Positions 1-5,313 are shown, numbered from the stretch's first letter. The stretch: 8,273 bases of DNA from an uncultured Solobacterium sp. (GCA_905235315.1 CAJOLG010000117.1:1-8273); one strand, 5' to 3'. Notes: generated from the sequence alone by a model not told the origin. Made by a program: numbers and translations.

Positions 1-200
1 ATCCGGATCCCGCATACCGCGAACTGGAAGAAGAACTTCTGGCAGACGCAAACCGTCTGATGATCGGTCCGATGGGCCTGCACGGTGTTACAACCGCATT
101 GTCCGTAAAGATTGAAACCGCACCGACCCATATTGCCGGCTTACCGTGTGCAGTCAACATCTGCTGTCATGCCTGCCGCCACAAGGAGATTGAATTATGA
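1..200 (+). CDS. fumA: Fumarate hydratase class I, alpha subunit (3' end only)
   Basis: This is the last 65 codons of the catalytic alpha subunit of a two-subunit, iron-sulfur fumarate hydratase, which interconverts fumarate and malate in the cytoplasm; the 5' part lies outside the window. The reading frame runs from base 3 to the TGA at 198-200. Visible family signatures are GPMGLHGVTTALSVKIE, then PTHIAGLPCAVN, then the closing CCHACRHKEIEL. In this family a cysteine in the segment just before the His-Ala is a probable ligand of the 4Fe-4S cluster; here that would be the second of the two adjacent cysteines. The stop overlaps the start of the beta-subunit gene as ATGA, so the two are translationally coupled. 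A related hydro-lyase such as L-tartrate dehydratase alpha cannot be fully excluded from this fragment, but the beta subunit supports fumarase. Confidence 0.88.
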   Translation, partial: PDPAYRELEEELLADANRLMIGPMGLHGVTTALSVKIETAPTHIAGLPCAVNICCHACRHKEIEL

Positions 201-742
201 AAGAGATCATACTTCCTGCAGACGCATCGGTTCTTTCTTCCCTGCATGCGGGGGAACGCGTGGAACTCAGCGGAACGGTATACACCGCAAGAGATGCCGC
301 GCATAAGCGCATGATCGAAGGGCTTTCGGAAGGGAAGCCGCTGCCGTTTGATATTCACAATGCCGCGATCTACTACGTCGGCCCGACCCCGGCGCACGAA
401 GGACGTCCGATCGGCTCTGCCGGTCCGACGACCAGCAGCCGGATGGACAAATACACACCGAAGCTTCTGGACGAAGGTCTTCGGGTCATGATCGGAAAGG
501 GAAGGCGAAGCAGCGAAGTCGTCGAACATATCCGGCAGTACGGGGCGGTTTATTTTGTCGCCTGCGGCGGAGCGGGCGCACTGCTTTCCCACTGTATTGT
601 GAATGCGGAGCCGGTCGCATATGAGGATCTGCTTGCGGAAGCGGTCGTAAAGCTCACATTAAAAAAGTTTCCCTGCTTTGTCGGAATCGACAGTGAGGGA
701 AACGATATTTACGAAATGGAGGACTCCCCGGATCTGCAGTAG
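197..742 (+). CDS. fumB: Fumarate hydratase class I, beta subunit
   Basis: This 181-residue protein is the beta subunit (C-terminal domain homologue) of class I fumarate hydratase and partners the alpha subunit encoded just upstream. Family motifs are ARDAAHKR at residues 31-38, the block from YYVGPTP to GPTTSSRMD at 59-84, MIGKG at 98-102 and the GAVYF/ACGGAGALLS segment at 116-131. Length is normal for the separate beta subunit. The start is fixed by AAGGAG at 183-188, eight bases before the ATG, and by the ATGA overlap with the alpha gene. The tail after the conserved EGNDIYE (EMEDSPDLQ) is poorly conserved in the family. Its last codons lie on bases that match, on the opposite strand, the end of rlmA, so the C-terminus may have been reshaped when the rlmA fragment arrived. 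Tartrate dehydratase is the alternative name for this fold, but the motifs fit fumarase better. Confidence 0.9.
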   Translation: MKEIILPADASVLSSLHAGERVELSGTVYTARDAAHKRMIEGLSEGKPLPFDIHNAAIYYVGPTPAHEGRPIGSAGPTTSSRMDKYTPKLLDEGLRVMIGKGRRSSEVVEHIRQYGAVYFVACGGAGALLSHCIVNAEPVAYEDLLAEAVVKLTLKKFPCFVGIDSEGNDIYEMEDSPDLQ

Positions 743-882
743 ACCCGGCATCGGGAGTCATCGGAAACAGGGTTCTAAAGAACGTATTGTCAGTTTCAAA
801 TGTCCGGCTGATGATACGTTCTTTTCCTTTGGGGCGCATGACGGAAGGGGAGGCATCGCCTGCCCGTTCCGGCCGGGATTCA
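727..882 (-). pseudogene. rlmA: rlmA relic: decayed C-terminal fragment of the 23S rRNA methyltransferase gene
   Basis: This stretch is a broken copy of the 3' part of the intact rlmA gene at 2527-3321, in the same orientation and 1.9 kb away. Bases 749-824 match 2640-2715 without gaps at about 66 of 76 positions. Read on the minus strand it gives pieces of RlmA in three frames. The first is NPGRNGQAMPPLPS (intact: HPYRNEEAMPPLPS, residues 184-197). After a one-base loss comes KERIISRTFETDNT...LFPMTPDA (intact: KEQIISRTFEADNT...LFQMTPYA). After a 76-base loss (intact 2564-2639) comes RVYCRSGES (intact: RVYRRSAEA, near the end). Two frame-breaking deletions and the missing N-terminal two thirds exclude a functional protein. 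It lies exactly between the stop of fumB and the stop of the decarboxylase gene and overlaps both by a few bases. It contains the hairpin at 777-824. Confidence 0.9.
777..830. terminator. Long hairpin between convergent genes, probable (possibly bidirectional) terminator
   Basis: Left arm 777-793 pairs with right arm 808-824 over 17 consecutive pairs. The outer 11 are perfect (AAAGAACGTAT with ATACGTTCTTT), then come two G-U pairs, then TCAG with CTGA. The loop is the 14 bases 794-807. On the plus strand the stem runs into TTTTCCTTT, so it can end fumB transcription. The A-rich outer left arm gives TTCTTT on the minus strand, so it may also serve the decarboxylase unit. The U-tract is interrupted and the stem base is A/T-rich, so strength is uncertain. 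It lies wholly inside the rlmA relic. Confidence 0.6.
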
Positions 883-1713
883 TTCTTCGCCGGTTTCAAC
901 CTTTTTGATATCGTCGGACTGATCAACCGTGAGATCAAACTCCCGGAACATTTCATTTTCCGGCAGGATCATCGCAAAGCCGTCCGTATAATCCCACTTC
1001 AGCTCTGCCTGGTCGAATTTCAGATCAAGGATATGTCCGCCGCTGTTCCTATCATCCGAAATGAAGTGGAAATGCCATCCCACGGCGTTAAGCCGGTCCA
1101 TGTAGTCCGGACAGTACAGTCCCACAACCGTTCCTTTGATATCCGAATAGTCAAAGAATGTCTGATCCGTTTCCAGCACCTTCGCCAGCGGCTTATAAGG
1201 CTGTGTCTGCGCAAGTTCGCTCCGCACGTTCATCGTGTTGAATGTGCCGTCCATGCGGATGAAATAAAACCGATTGGTTCCGAGTTCGCTTACGGTCTGA
1301 TTCAGTTCTTCTTTCAGCTCCGATATCCCCTGAATGTTCGTAAGGGTTTCACTTTTATCACAGTCGAAAAACGTCACATCGCAGAAGGGAATCGTCTCCG
1401 CGTCATCCACAGCCTCAACACTGCCGTCTCCGGCCGCTCTGTAGATTGTTCCCTCCAGCATTATGAGTTCCCCGTTCAGCGCGTCAAACGTCCCGATTCC
1501 GATATCTCCCATGGTCTTCACTTCTTTGACGGTTCGGCTGCCTTCATAGTCACCGAACGTAAGACCCTGCAAAAGAGACACCTGTCGGATCGTCTCCCGG
1601 TCGGCCGCGCTGCCTTCCGAAGGATTCGCAGTGCCGCAGGCACCGATCAGCGCCGATACCGCAAGCGCCATTCCAAGTCCGATTCGCGTTTTCCTGTTTA
1701 TGGTATGGTTCAT
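880..1713 (-). CDS. alsD: Alpha-acetolactate decarboxylase, predicted lipoprotein
   Basis: Acetolactate decarboxylase converts alpha-acetolactate to acetoin and CO2. This 277-residue protein shows the family blocks in order: LLQGLTFGDYEGSRTVKE (48-65), DIGIGTFDALNGELIMLEG (70-88), IPFCDVTFF (108-116), RMDGTFNTMNVRS (153-165), QPYKPL (171-176), IKGTVVGLYCPDY (192-204) and GWHFHFISDDRNSGGH (212-227). His214, His216 and His227 match the zinc-binding histidines, and Arg164 sits where the family has its active-site arginine. The N-terminus is a lipoprotein signal: basic start, hydrophobic stretch 11-23, lipobox LIGAC with Cys26. It is therefore predicted to be exported and lipid-anchored. Many family members are cytosolic, though secreted ones exist (Brevibacillus). 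The ATG at 1713 is chosen for its GAGGAG site. It is the last gene of the leftward unit. No acetolactate synthase gene is in the window. Confidence 0.87.
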   Translation of the reverse strand: MNHTINRKTRIGLGMALAVSALIGACGTANPSEGSAADRETIRQVSLLQGLTFGDYEGSRTVKEVKTMGDIGIGTFDALNGELIMLEGTIYRAAGDGSVEAVDDAETIPFCDVTFFDCDKSETLTNIQGISELKEELNQTVSELGTNRFYFIRMDGTFNTMNVRSELAQTQPYKPLAKVLETDQTFFDYSDIKGTVVGLYCPDYMDRLNAVGWHFHFISDDRNSGGHILDLKFDQAELKWDYTDGFAMILPENEMFREFDLTVDQSDDIKKVETGEE

Positions 1714-1718
1714 GTTTT

Positions 1719-1728
1719 TCCTCTCCTC
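1719..1728 (-). promoter_or_regulatory. Ribosome binding site that sets the alsD start
   Basis: The minus strand reads GAGGAGAGGA here, with GAGGAG nine bases before the ATG at 1713-1711. The same frame is open to a TTG at 1764, but that start would lie inside the monophosphatase gene and has no such site. The resulting protein begins with a clean lipoprotein signal peptide. Confidence 0.75.
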
Positions 1729-1732
1729 GTTT

Positions 1733-2491
1733 TTAGTTTCGCTCTGCTTCCTGACGAATGGCAAGAAACAGCTCCCGGTCTTCCTTATGACAGGCGATGA
1801 CGGAATTGGGCTCGATCAATTCCGCGTCCTTTCCGTCTTTCTGAACAAGAACGCCGCCCGCCTCATTCAGAATCAGCTTGCCCGCCGCATAATCCCAGAT
1901 GTGAATCGGCTTGGAGATGAACCCGGCTGCTCTGCCGCAGGCGGTAAAGCAGATGGCCAGTTCACCGGAGCCGATACAGCGGTATCCCACCGCGTGGGAG
2001 TAAATGACTTCCTTGTCCGCGTTCCAGCTGTCTTCCACCAGAATCAGGGATGATTCCAGGTTCCTTCGTTCCATGTGAAGCCGTCTGCCGTTAAGGTACG
2101 AACCGTTTCCCTTTATCGCATGGAACATTTCATCCATATACGGGTTATAGACGACGGAACAGAGTATTTCTTTGTCTTTGACATAGGCGATACAGACTGC
2201 GCATACCGGAAAGCCGTTGATGAAGTTGTTCGTTCCGTCGATCGGATCAATGATGAATCCTTCTCCGTCCGTCAGTTCCGCATTCTTCTTTTCCTCTGCG
2301 ATGAAGAAGGCGGAATCCACCGTTTCCTTCAGCGAGGAGATGAGCGTCTCCTGGATTCCTTTATCCATGTCTGTGACATAATCGTTCTTCTTCTTTTTTT
2401 CGACATTCAGGGTCTCTGCGTTTTTCATCCGTTCGCCGCATTCCCGTGCGAGCACCATCATCCGCTCAAGGATGTGTTCCGTTTCATTCAT
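1733..2491 (-). CDS. Inositol monophosphatase family protein
   Basis: This 252-residue protein belongs to the metal-dependent, lithium-sensitive phosphatase family (inositol monophosphatase, CysQ-like 3'-phosphatases and relatives), cytosolic hydrolases of small phosphorylated molecules. The metal-site motifs are complete: NDYVTDMD at 36-43, IAEE at 64-67 (Glu66/Glu67), IDPIDGTNNF at 81-90 (Asp82, Asp85) and IWDYAAGKLILNEAGG at 198-213 (Asp200). Length is normal. The real substrate (inositol phosphate, PAP, fructose bisphosphate, histidinol phosphate or other) cannot be told from the sequence. AAGGAG at 2501-2506 sits nine bases before the chosen ATG; an upstream in-frame TTG at 2530 lacks a site. 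The gene starts 35 bases after the rlmA stop and ends 19 bases before alsD, so the three are probably co-transcribed. Confidence 0.9.
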   Translation of the reverse strand: MNETEHILERMMVLARECGERMKNAETLNVEKKKKNDYVTDMDKGIQETLISSLKETVDSAFFIAEEKKNAELTDGEGFIIDPIDGTNNFINGFPVCAVCIAYVKDKEILCSVVYNPYMDEMFHAIKGNGSYLNGRRLHMERRNLESSLILVEDSWNADKEVIYSHAVGYRCIGSGELAICFTACGRAAGFISKPIHIWDYAAGKLILNEAGGVLVQKDGKDAELIEPNSVIACHKEDRELFLAIRQEAERN

Positions 2492-2500
2492 ATTGTAAAG

Positions 2501-2506
2501 CTCCTT
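2501..2506 (-). promoter_or_regulatory. Ribosome binding site that sets the monophosphatase start
   Basis: The minus strand reads AAGGAG after a run of A, nine bases before the ATG at 2491. It decides against the upstream TTG at 2530, which would overlap the rlmA stop. Confidence 0.75.
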
Positions 2507-2526
2507 TTTTTTATCATTCGGCAAAT

Positions 2527-3321
2527 TCAAAGGACGGCCTCTGCGGATCTGCGGTAAACCCGGATCACAAACGACGCGGTCAGAACCAGCGAGGAAATAC
2601 GGTCCAGCCGCTGGGCTCCGGCCCGCCCGGTCTTATAGGCATAGGGAGTCATCTGAAACAGGTTTTTAAGGGACGTATTGTCAGCTTCAAATGTCCGGCT
2701 GATGATCTGTTCCTTTTCCATTTCAAGGACAGACGGCAGGGGAGGCATTGCCTCCTCGTTCCGGTAAGGATGTTCATAGAGGATCTCTTTCAGTTCATAG
2801 AGGTGATCCTGCGCGGGCTGCACGAATACAAACCGTCCGCCCGGCTTCAGAATCCGTGCGATTTCATCGCCGGCAGCCGGCGCAAAACAGGTCATCGCCG
2901 CATCCATACTGTGATCGGCAAGCGGAAGATGAAAGATGGAAGCGAGCACATACTGTGTAGTACGGTCGGATTTCGAAGCCCGCATTACCGCACTTCGGGA
3001 AAGATCAAACCCGTATTTTTCCCTTCCCGGGCATTCTGCGGTGTAATAGCCTTCCCCGCATCCAAGATCCGCGAACGTCTCAACCGGCTCCTCCTCCAGA
3101 ACTGTTCGGAGCGTATCCTGCAGAAATGCATACGCACCGGTACTCAGAAACGCGGTGCGGGCCTGCACCATTTCCGCGTTGTCGCCGTGTGCGCTGCCAT
3201 TGCCGCGAAGAAGATTGAGATATCCCGAGCGGGCATAATCAAAACAGTGGCGGGAGGCGCAGACAGCAGAATGTTCGGTTCTGGTCAGCGGAGAACCGCA
3301 GACCGGACAGATCAGATACAT
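2527..3321 (-). CDS. rlmA: 23S rRNA (guanine-N1) methyltransferase, RlmA family
   Basis: RlmA enzymes use S-adenosylmethionine to methylate N1 of a guanine in the helix 35 loop of 23S rRNA (G745 in the RlmA-I type, G748 in the RlmA-II/TlrB type, which affects macrolide binding). This 264-residue protein has the N-terminal zinc site Cys5, Cys8, Cys21, His25, followed by FDYARSGYLNLL (27-38). Next come the SAM-binding loop FADLGCGEGYYT (83-94), the CFAPAA segment (145-150) and ILKPGGRFVFVQPAQDHLYELKE (157-179). The C-terminal part has LFQMTPYAYKT (221-231) and the end strand FVIRVYRR. Which guanine is modified cannot be decided. The ATG is fixed because an in-frame stop lies 13-15 bases upstream and the zinc finger starts at residue 5. 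There is no Shine-Dalgarno sequence. A decayed copy of its 3' part lies at 727-882. Confidence 0.88.
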   Translation of the reverse strand: MYLICPVCGSPLTRTEHSAVCASRHCFDYARSGYLNLLRGNGSAHGDNAEMVQARTAFLSTGAYAFLQDTLRTVLEEEPVETFADLGCGEGYYTAECPGREKYGFDLSRSAVMRASKSDRTTQYVLASIFHLPLADHSMDAAMTCFAPAAGDEIARILKPGGRFVFVQPAQDHLYELKEILYEHPYRNEEAMPPLPSVLEMEKEQIISRTFEADNTSLKNLFQMTPYAYKTGRAGAQRLDRISSLVLTASFVIRVYRRSAEAVL

Positions 3322-3327
3322 AAATTC

Positions 3328-3336
3328 ATCATATCA
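3328..3336 (-). promoter_or_regulatory. Extended -10 promoter directly in front of rlmA
   Basis: The minus strand reads TGATATGAT, an extended -10 element (TGn plus TATGAT, five of six to consensus), ending only six bases before the rlmA ATG. No convincing -35 is seen, which extended -10 promoters do not need. Transcription would begin at or next to the A of the ATG, giving a leaderless or nearly leaderless message, in line with the missing Shine-Dalgarno. Confidence 0.5.
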
Positions 3337-3370
3337 AATTACGCAGTTTTCACATAATTCCGGGTACCTA

Positions 3371-3399
3371 TTGACTGGCGGTCAGTCAGTCATTACATT
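3371..3399 (+). promoter_or_regulatory. Promoter of the tetR operon
   Basis: TTGACT (3371-3376, five of six to consensus), a spacer of exactly 17 bases and TACATT (3394-3399, four of six) form a good housekeeping promoter. The start site would fall around 3406, just ahead of the GGAGG site, so the leader is very short. The operator palindrome overlaps its -35 and spacer. Confidence 0.65.
3372..3388 (+). promoter_or_regulatory. Operator-like palindrome for the TetR-family repressor
   Basis: TGACTG and CAGTCA form a perfect six-base inverted repeat around a five-base centre, the usual size and layout of a TetR-family operator. A further partial CAGTCA-like repeat follows directly (3387-3392). 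It overlaps the -35 and spacer of the tetR promoter, so bound repressor would block polymerase. It lies about 50 bases from the rlmA start, so an effect on the divergent unit is possible. Confidence 0.7.
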
Positions 3400-3406
3400 G
3401 ATACAT

Positions 3407-3411
3407 GGAGG
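3407..3411 (+). promoter_or_regulatory. Ribosome binding site that sets the tetR start
   Basis: GGAGG lies eight bases before the ATG at 3420. An in-frame ATG at 3405 directly precedes this site and would have to translate through it, so it is not the start. Confidence 0.8.
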
Positions 3412-3419
3412 TGGAGTCT

Positions 3420-3986
3420 ATGAAAGAACCGAAGGATACCGAAGTCCGGCGCACCGAGTTTGTGGAAGCGGCAGAAAAACTGTTCCGTGAAAACGGCATC
3501 GTGGACACAACGGTCAATTCGATTGTCCGGGAACTCGATGTTGCGAAAGGGCTGTTCTATTACTACTTCAAATCCAAGGATGATGTGATCGATGCCATCA
3601 GCGAGAAATACAATAAGGATTTCCGCCAGGCGATCCAGCGTTCGCTTGACCCGCAGAATGATTTTGATGACAGGCTGAACGGATTTCTGGAGAATACCAT
3701 CACATCGTTCCGGATCATGTGGGACAACCTGCAGGGAAGAAATGAGACGATCGACCTTACGATCCTTTCTTCCCGCAGTCTGGATGAAGCGAAGCAGACC
3801 GCGTCGGAAACCCTGGCAAAGCTGCTGAACGAGGGAAATGAATTAAAGAAGATGAATATTCCGAACCCGGAATACTTCGCAAAACTGATCATCAGCGGGA
3901 TCGCAGATCTGTCCGGCCAGGCAGAGGCGGATCTCATGGAAATCAAAAAAATGATCGAAGAACTGATCGGAAAGGCAGGTAACTGA
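3420..3986 (+). CDS. TetR/AcrR-family transcriptional regulator
   Basis: This 188-residue protein is a TetR-family repressor. The N-terminal DNA-binding domain runs over residues 10-58: FVEAAEKLFRENG (14-26), then the helix-turn-helix TTVNSIVRELDVAKGLFYYYFKSKDDV (30-56), all strongly canonical. The remaining roughly 130 residues are the helical ligand and dimer domain, which is too variable to show an inducer. The gene begins 32 bases after the palindrome at 3372-3388, which suggests self-repression. Its stop is one base from the start of the coiled-coil gene, so the two form one operon. Unusually for a TetR regulator, no transporter or enzyme is directly linked; the only co-transcribed partner is the small coiled-coil protein. 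Divergent rlmA is a second possible target. Confidence 0.93.
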   Translation: MKEPKDTEVRRTEFVEAAEKLFRENGIVDTTVNSIVRELDVAKGLFYYYFKSKDDVIDAISEKYNKDFRQAIQRSLDPQNDFDDRLNGFLENTITSFRIMWDNLQGRNETIDLTILSSRSLDEAKQTASETLAKLLNEGNELKKMNIPNPEYFAKLIISGIADLSGQAEADLMEIKKMIEELIGKAGN

Positions 3987-3987
3987 A

Positions 3988-4380
3988 ATGGCAGATGAAA
4001 TGAAGAATCTGGAAGAAGAACTGGAAAAGTTCAGAAAGCATCTGGAAGCGGAAGCGGAGAAGTGGCTGAAAAACGTTGACGGGGAGAGCGACAAGGTCGT
4101 CCGTTTTGTCAAAGAAAACACAAAGGATCTCACCGATACGATTGCCAGAGAGCGGAAAAAGATCGAACTTCGTTCCGAAATCGGAGAGCGCAGCCGTACG
4201 CTGAACAAAGCATACACAAGACTTGGAGAAGCGTATTACGACTCGCTTCAGAACCGGCGCTCCATGGATGACATGAGCGATGTAATCGCGATCATTGATT
4301 CCAACCGGAAACTGGTGGATCTTCTGAATGAGCAGCTTGCCGGCCTTGAAACCGGGTCGGATGATGCGAAGACGGAATAG
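3988..4380 (+). CDS. Small coiled-coil protein of unknown function, tetR operon
   Basis: I do not recognise a characterised family. The 130-residue product is highly charged and helical. Residues 1-35 are Glu/Lys-rich with heptad spacing (LEEELEKFRKHLEAEAEKW), 36-66 continue amphipathic, and 72-84 hold LNKAYTRLGEAYY. A last helix at about 95-121 (MSDVIAIIDSNRKLVDLLNEQLAGL) is coiled-coil-like. There is no signal peptide, membrane span or metal motif, so it should be cytosolic. The helix-LGxAYY-helix arrangement resembles the N-terminal part of small Bacillota proteins that end in a zinc ribbon; no such ribbon is present here. It starts one base after the tetR stop with AGGCAGGT upstream and ends 31 bases before a terminator. 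It therefore forms a two-gene unit with the regulator and is its likeliest controlled product. Confidence 0.8.
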   Translation: MADEMKNLEEELEKFRKHLEAEAEKWLKNVDGESDKVVRFVKENTKDLTDTIARERKKIELRSEIGERSRTLNKAYTRLGEAYYDSLQNRRSMDDMSDVIAIIDSNRKLVDLLNEQLAGLETGSDDAKTE

Positions 4381-4411
4381 GATCATTCACAGAATATACT
4401 GATGTTCATAC

Positions 4412-4442
4412 GATCCGGCAGAATGCACTGCCGGGTCTTTTT
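4412..4442 (+). terminator. Rho-independent terminator of the tetR operon
   Basis: CCGGCAG (4415-4421) pairs with CTGCCGG (4428-4434) around a six-base loop. The stem extends outward as GAT/GTC with one G-U pair to ten pairs, and is followed at once by five T (4438-4442). Confidence 0.88.
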
Positions 4443-4512
4443 CAATGTTCAGAAAATGTTCACGTTCATATCAGTTTTGTCACAGATTCGTTTTGTATTG
4501 TTCTTTGTGTAC

Positions 4513-4520
4513 AGGAGGGG
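4513..4520 (+). promoter_or_regulatory. Ribosome binding site that sets the VTC-gene start
   Basis: AGGAGGGG lies seven bases before the ATG at 4528. The frame is open back to 4402, but that region holds the preceding terminator and has no comparable site. Confidence 0.8.
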
Positions 4521-4527
4521 AACCCGA

Positions 4528-5313
4528 ATGAACAGAGAAACCGTATTTGAGGCAACCATGATGCGGGTGGAACACAAGTTTCCGATGAAACGGGCACAGG
4601 CAGAGGAGTTTCTCCGCCGGGCGATGCCGCATCTGAAACCGGATGTCTATCCCGAATATGATGTTCACAATATCTATTACGATACGAAAGACAGCGCAAT
4701 GATCATTCATTGTCTGGAACATCCGCAGTACAAGGAAAAGCTCCGGCTGCGGACCTATGGAGAGCCGTCGGATCAGACGCCGTGCTTTCTGGAGATCAAG
4801 AAGAAATTCCGGGAAACCGGCATCAAGCGCCGCATCCGGATCAAAGAGCGCGAAGCATACGCCTGTATGCGGTACGGAAAACGGCTTCCGGAGGATTCCC
4901 AGATTGCCTCGGAGATCGCGTATCTTACAAAGAGCCGGCAGCTGGAGGAAAAGCTGTTTATCGGATACCACCGCAAAGCATTTTCAGGGATTGAGGAAGC
5001 GGATCTGCGGATCACATTTGATACGGATATCTGTTTCCGGACGGACCGCATCAGCCTCCGCAAAACCGGAACCGAAACAATGATTACGGATGAGGATGAT
5101 GTCCTGATGGAAATCAAGGTCATGGACCGCTACCCGATGTGGCTGACGAAGATTCTCAGCGACATGAAGCTTTACCGGCAGACATTTTCCAAATACGGCA
5201 CGATCCATACCGCTCTCACACAGCAGCGCATGAACAATACATACAGCCCGGCAGCGGTTACCGCATACGCCGCGGCACGGAAGGAGAAACTCTCATGTTT
5301 GGCACAATACTGA
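4528..5313 (+). CDS. VTC-domain polyphosphate polymerase
   Basis: This 261-residue protein is a bacterial stand-alone VTC domain, related to the catalytic tunnel domain of yeast Vtc4 that builds polyphosphate from ATP. The basic tunnel residues appear in order: RVEHKF (13-18), YYDT (50-53), KLRLRTY (71-77), CFLEIKKKF (86-94), GIKRRIRIKE (98-107), LMEIKVM (193-199, with the Glu/Lys pair at 195/197 that fits the metal and phosphate site), then YRQTFSKYGTI (216-226). There is no SPX domain, so the inositol-pyrophosphate control known in yeast must be absent. The ATG at 4528 is chosen for its strong ribosome site. It overlaps the DUF4956 gene by 19 bases, a pairing common in Bacillota. The role in polyphosphate synthesis is inferred from the family. 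Confidence 0.87.
   Translation: MNRETVFEATMMRVEHKFPMKRAQAEEFLRRAMPHLKPDVYPEYDVHNIYYDTKDSAMIIHCLEHPQYKEKLRLRTYGEPSDQTPCFLEIKKKFRETGIKRRIRIKEREAYACMRYGKRLPEDSQIASEIAYLTKSRQLEEKLFIGYHRKAFSGIEEADLRITFDTDICFRTDRISLRKTGTETMITDEDDVLMEIKVMDRYPMWLTKILSDMKLYRQTFSKYGTIHTALTQQRMNNTYSPAAVTAYAAARKEKLSCLAQY
5281..5286 (+). promoter_or_regulatory. Ribosome binding site that sets the DUF4956-gene start
   Basis: AAGGAG, inside the end of the VTC gene, lies eight bases before the ATG at 5295. The frame is open back to 5139, but the upstream part lacks a site and would read through conserved VTC sequence. Confidence 0.75.

Noticed and set aside
112..306. A 64-codon plus-strand frame across the fumA/fumB junction
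   Set aside because: It is out of frame with two recognised fumarase genes and has no ribosome site.
654..956. A 100-codon minus-strand frame across the fumB/alsD gap
   Set aside because: It contains the RlmA-like piece but overlaps the ends of two solid genes. Its RlmA similarity is cut by frameshifts on both sides, so it is part of a relic and not a gene.
1711..1764. Upstream TTG start for alsD at 1764
   Set aside because: It would add 17 charged residues before a normal lipoprotein signal and overlap the monophosphatase gene. The ATG at 1713 has a good GAGGAG site.
787..1800. A 337-codon plus-strand open frame opposite alsD
   Set aside because: It is antisense to a gene with full enzyme motifs, has no ribosome site, and its translation looks like no protein family. 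It is a shadow of the coding strand.
880..2526. The monophosphatase-alsD pair as a mobile element inserted into rlmA
   Set aside because: The rlmA copies on either side are direct, but no transposase, integrase, terminal inverted repeat or clean target duplication is visible. A plain duplication fits equally well.
2489..2530. Upstream TTG start for the monophosphatase at 2530
   Set aside because: There is no ribosome site in front of it, whereas AAGGAG precedes the ATG at 2491.
2446..3357. A 303-codon plus-strand open frame opposite rlmA
   Set aside because: It is antisense to rlmA with its zinc and SAM motifs, has no start signal, and its composition (Arg/Ser/His-rich) is typical of a shadow frame.
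3405..3419. ATG at 3405 as the tetR start
   Set aside because: It lies before the GGAGG site and almost on the predicted transcription start. The ATG at 3420 is correctly spaced.
4402..4527. Longer N-terminus for the VTC protein from 4402
   Set aside because: The added 42 residues would be encoded by the preceding terminator and spacer and have no ribosome site.
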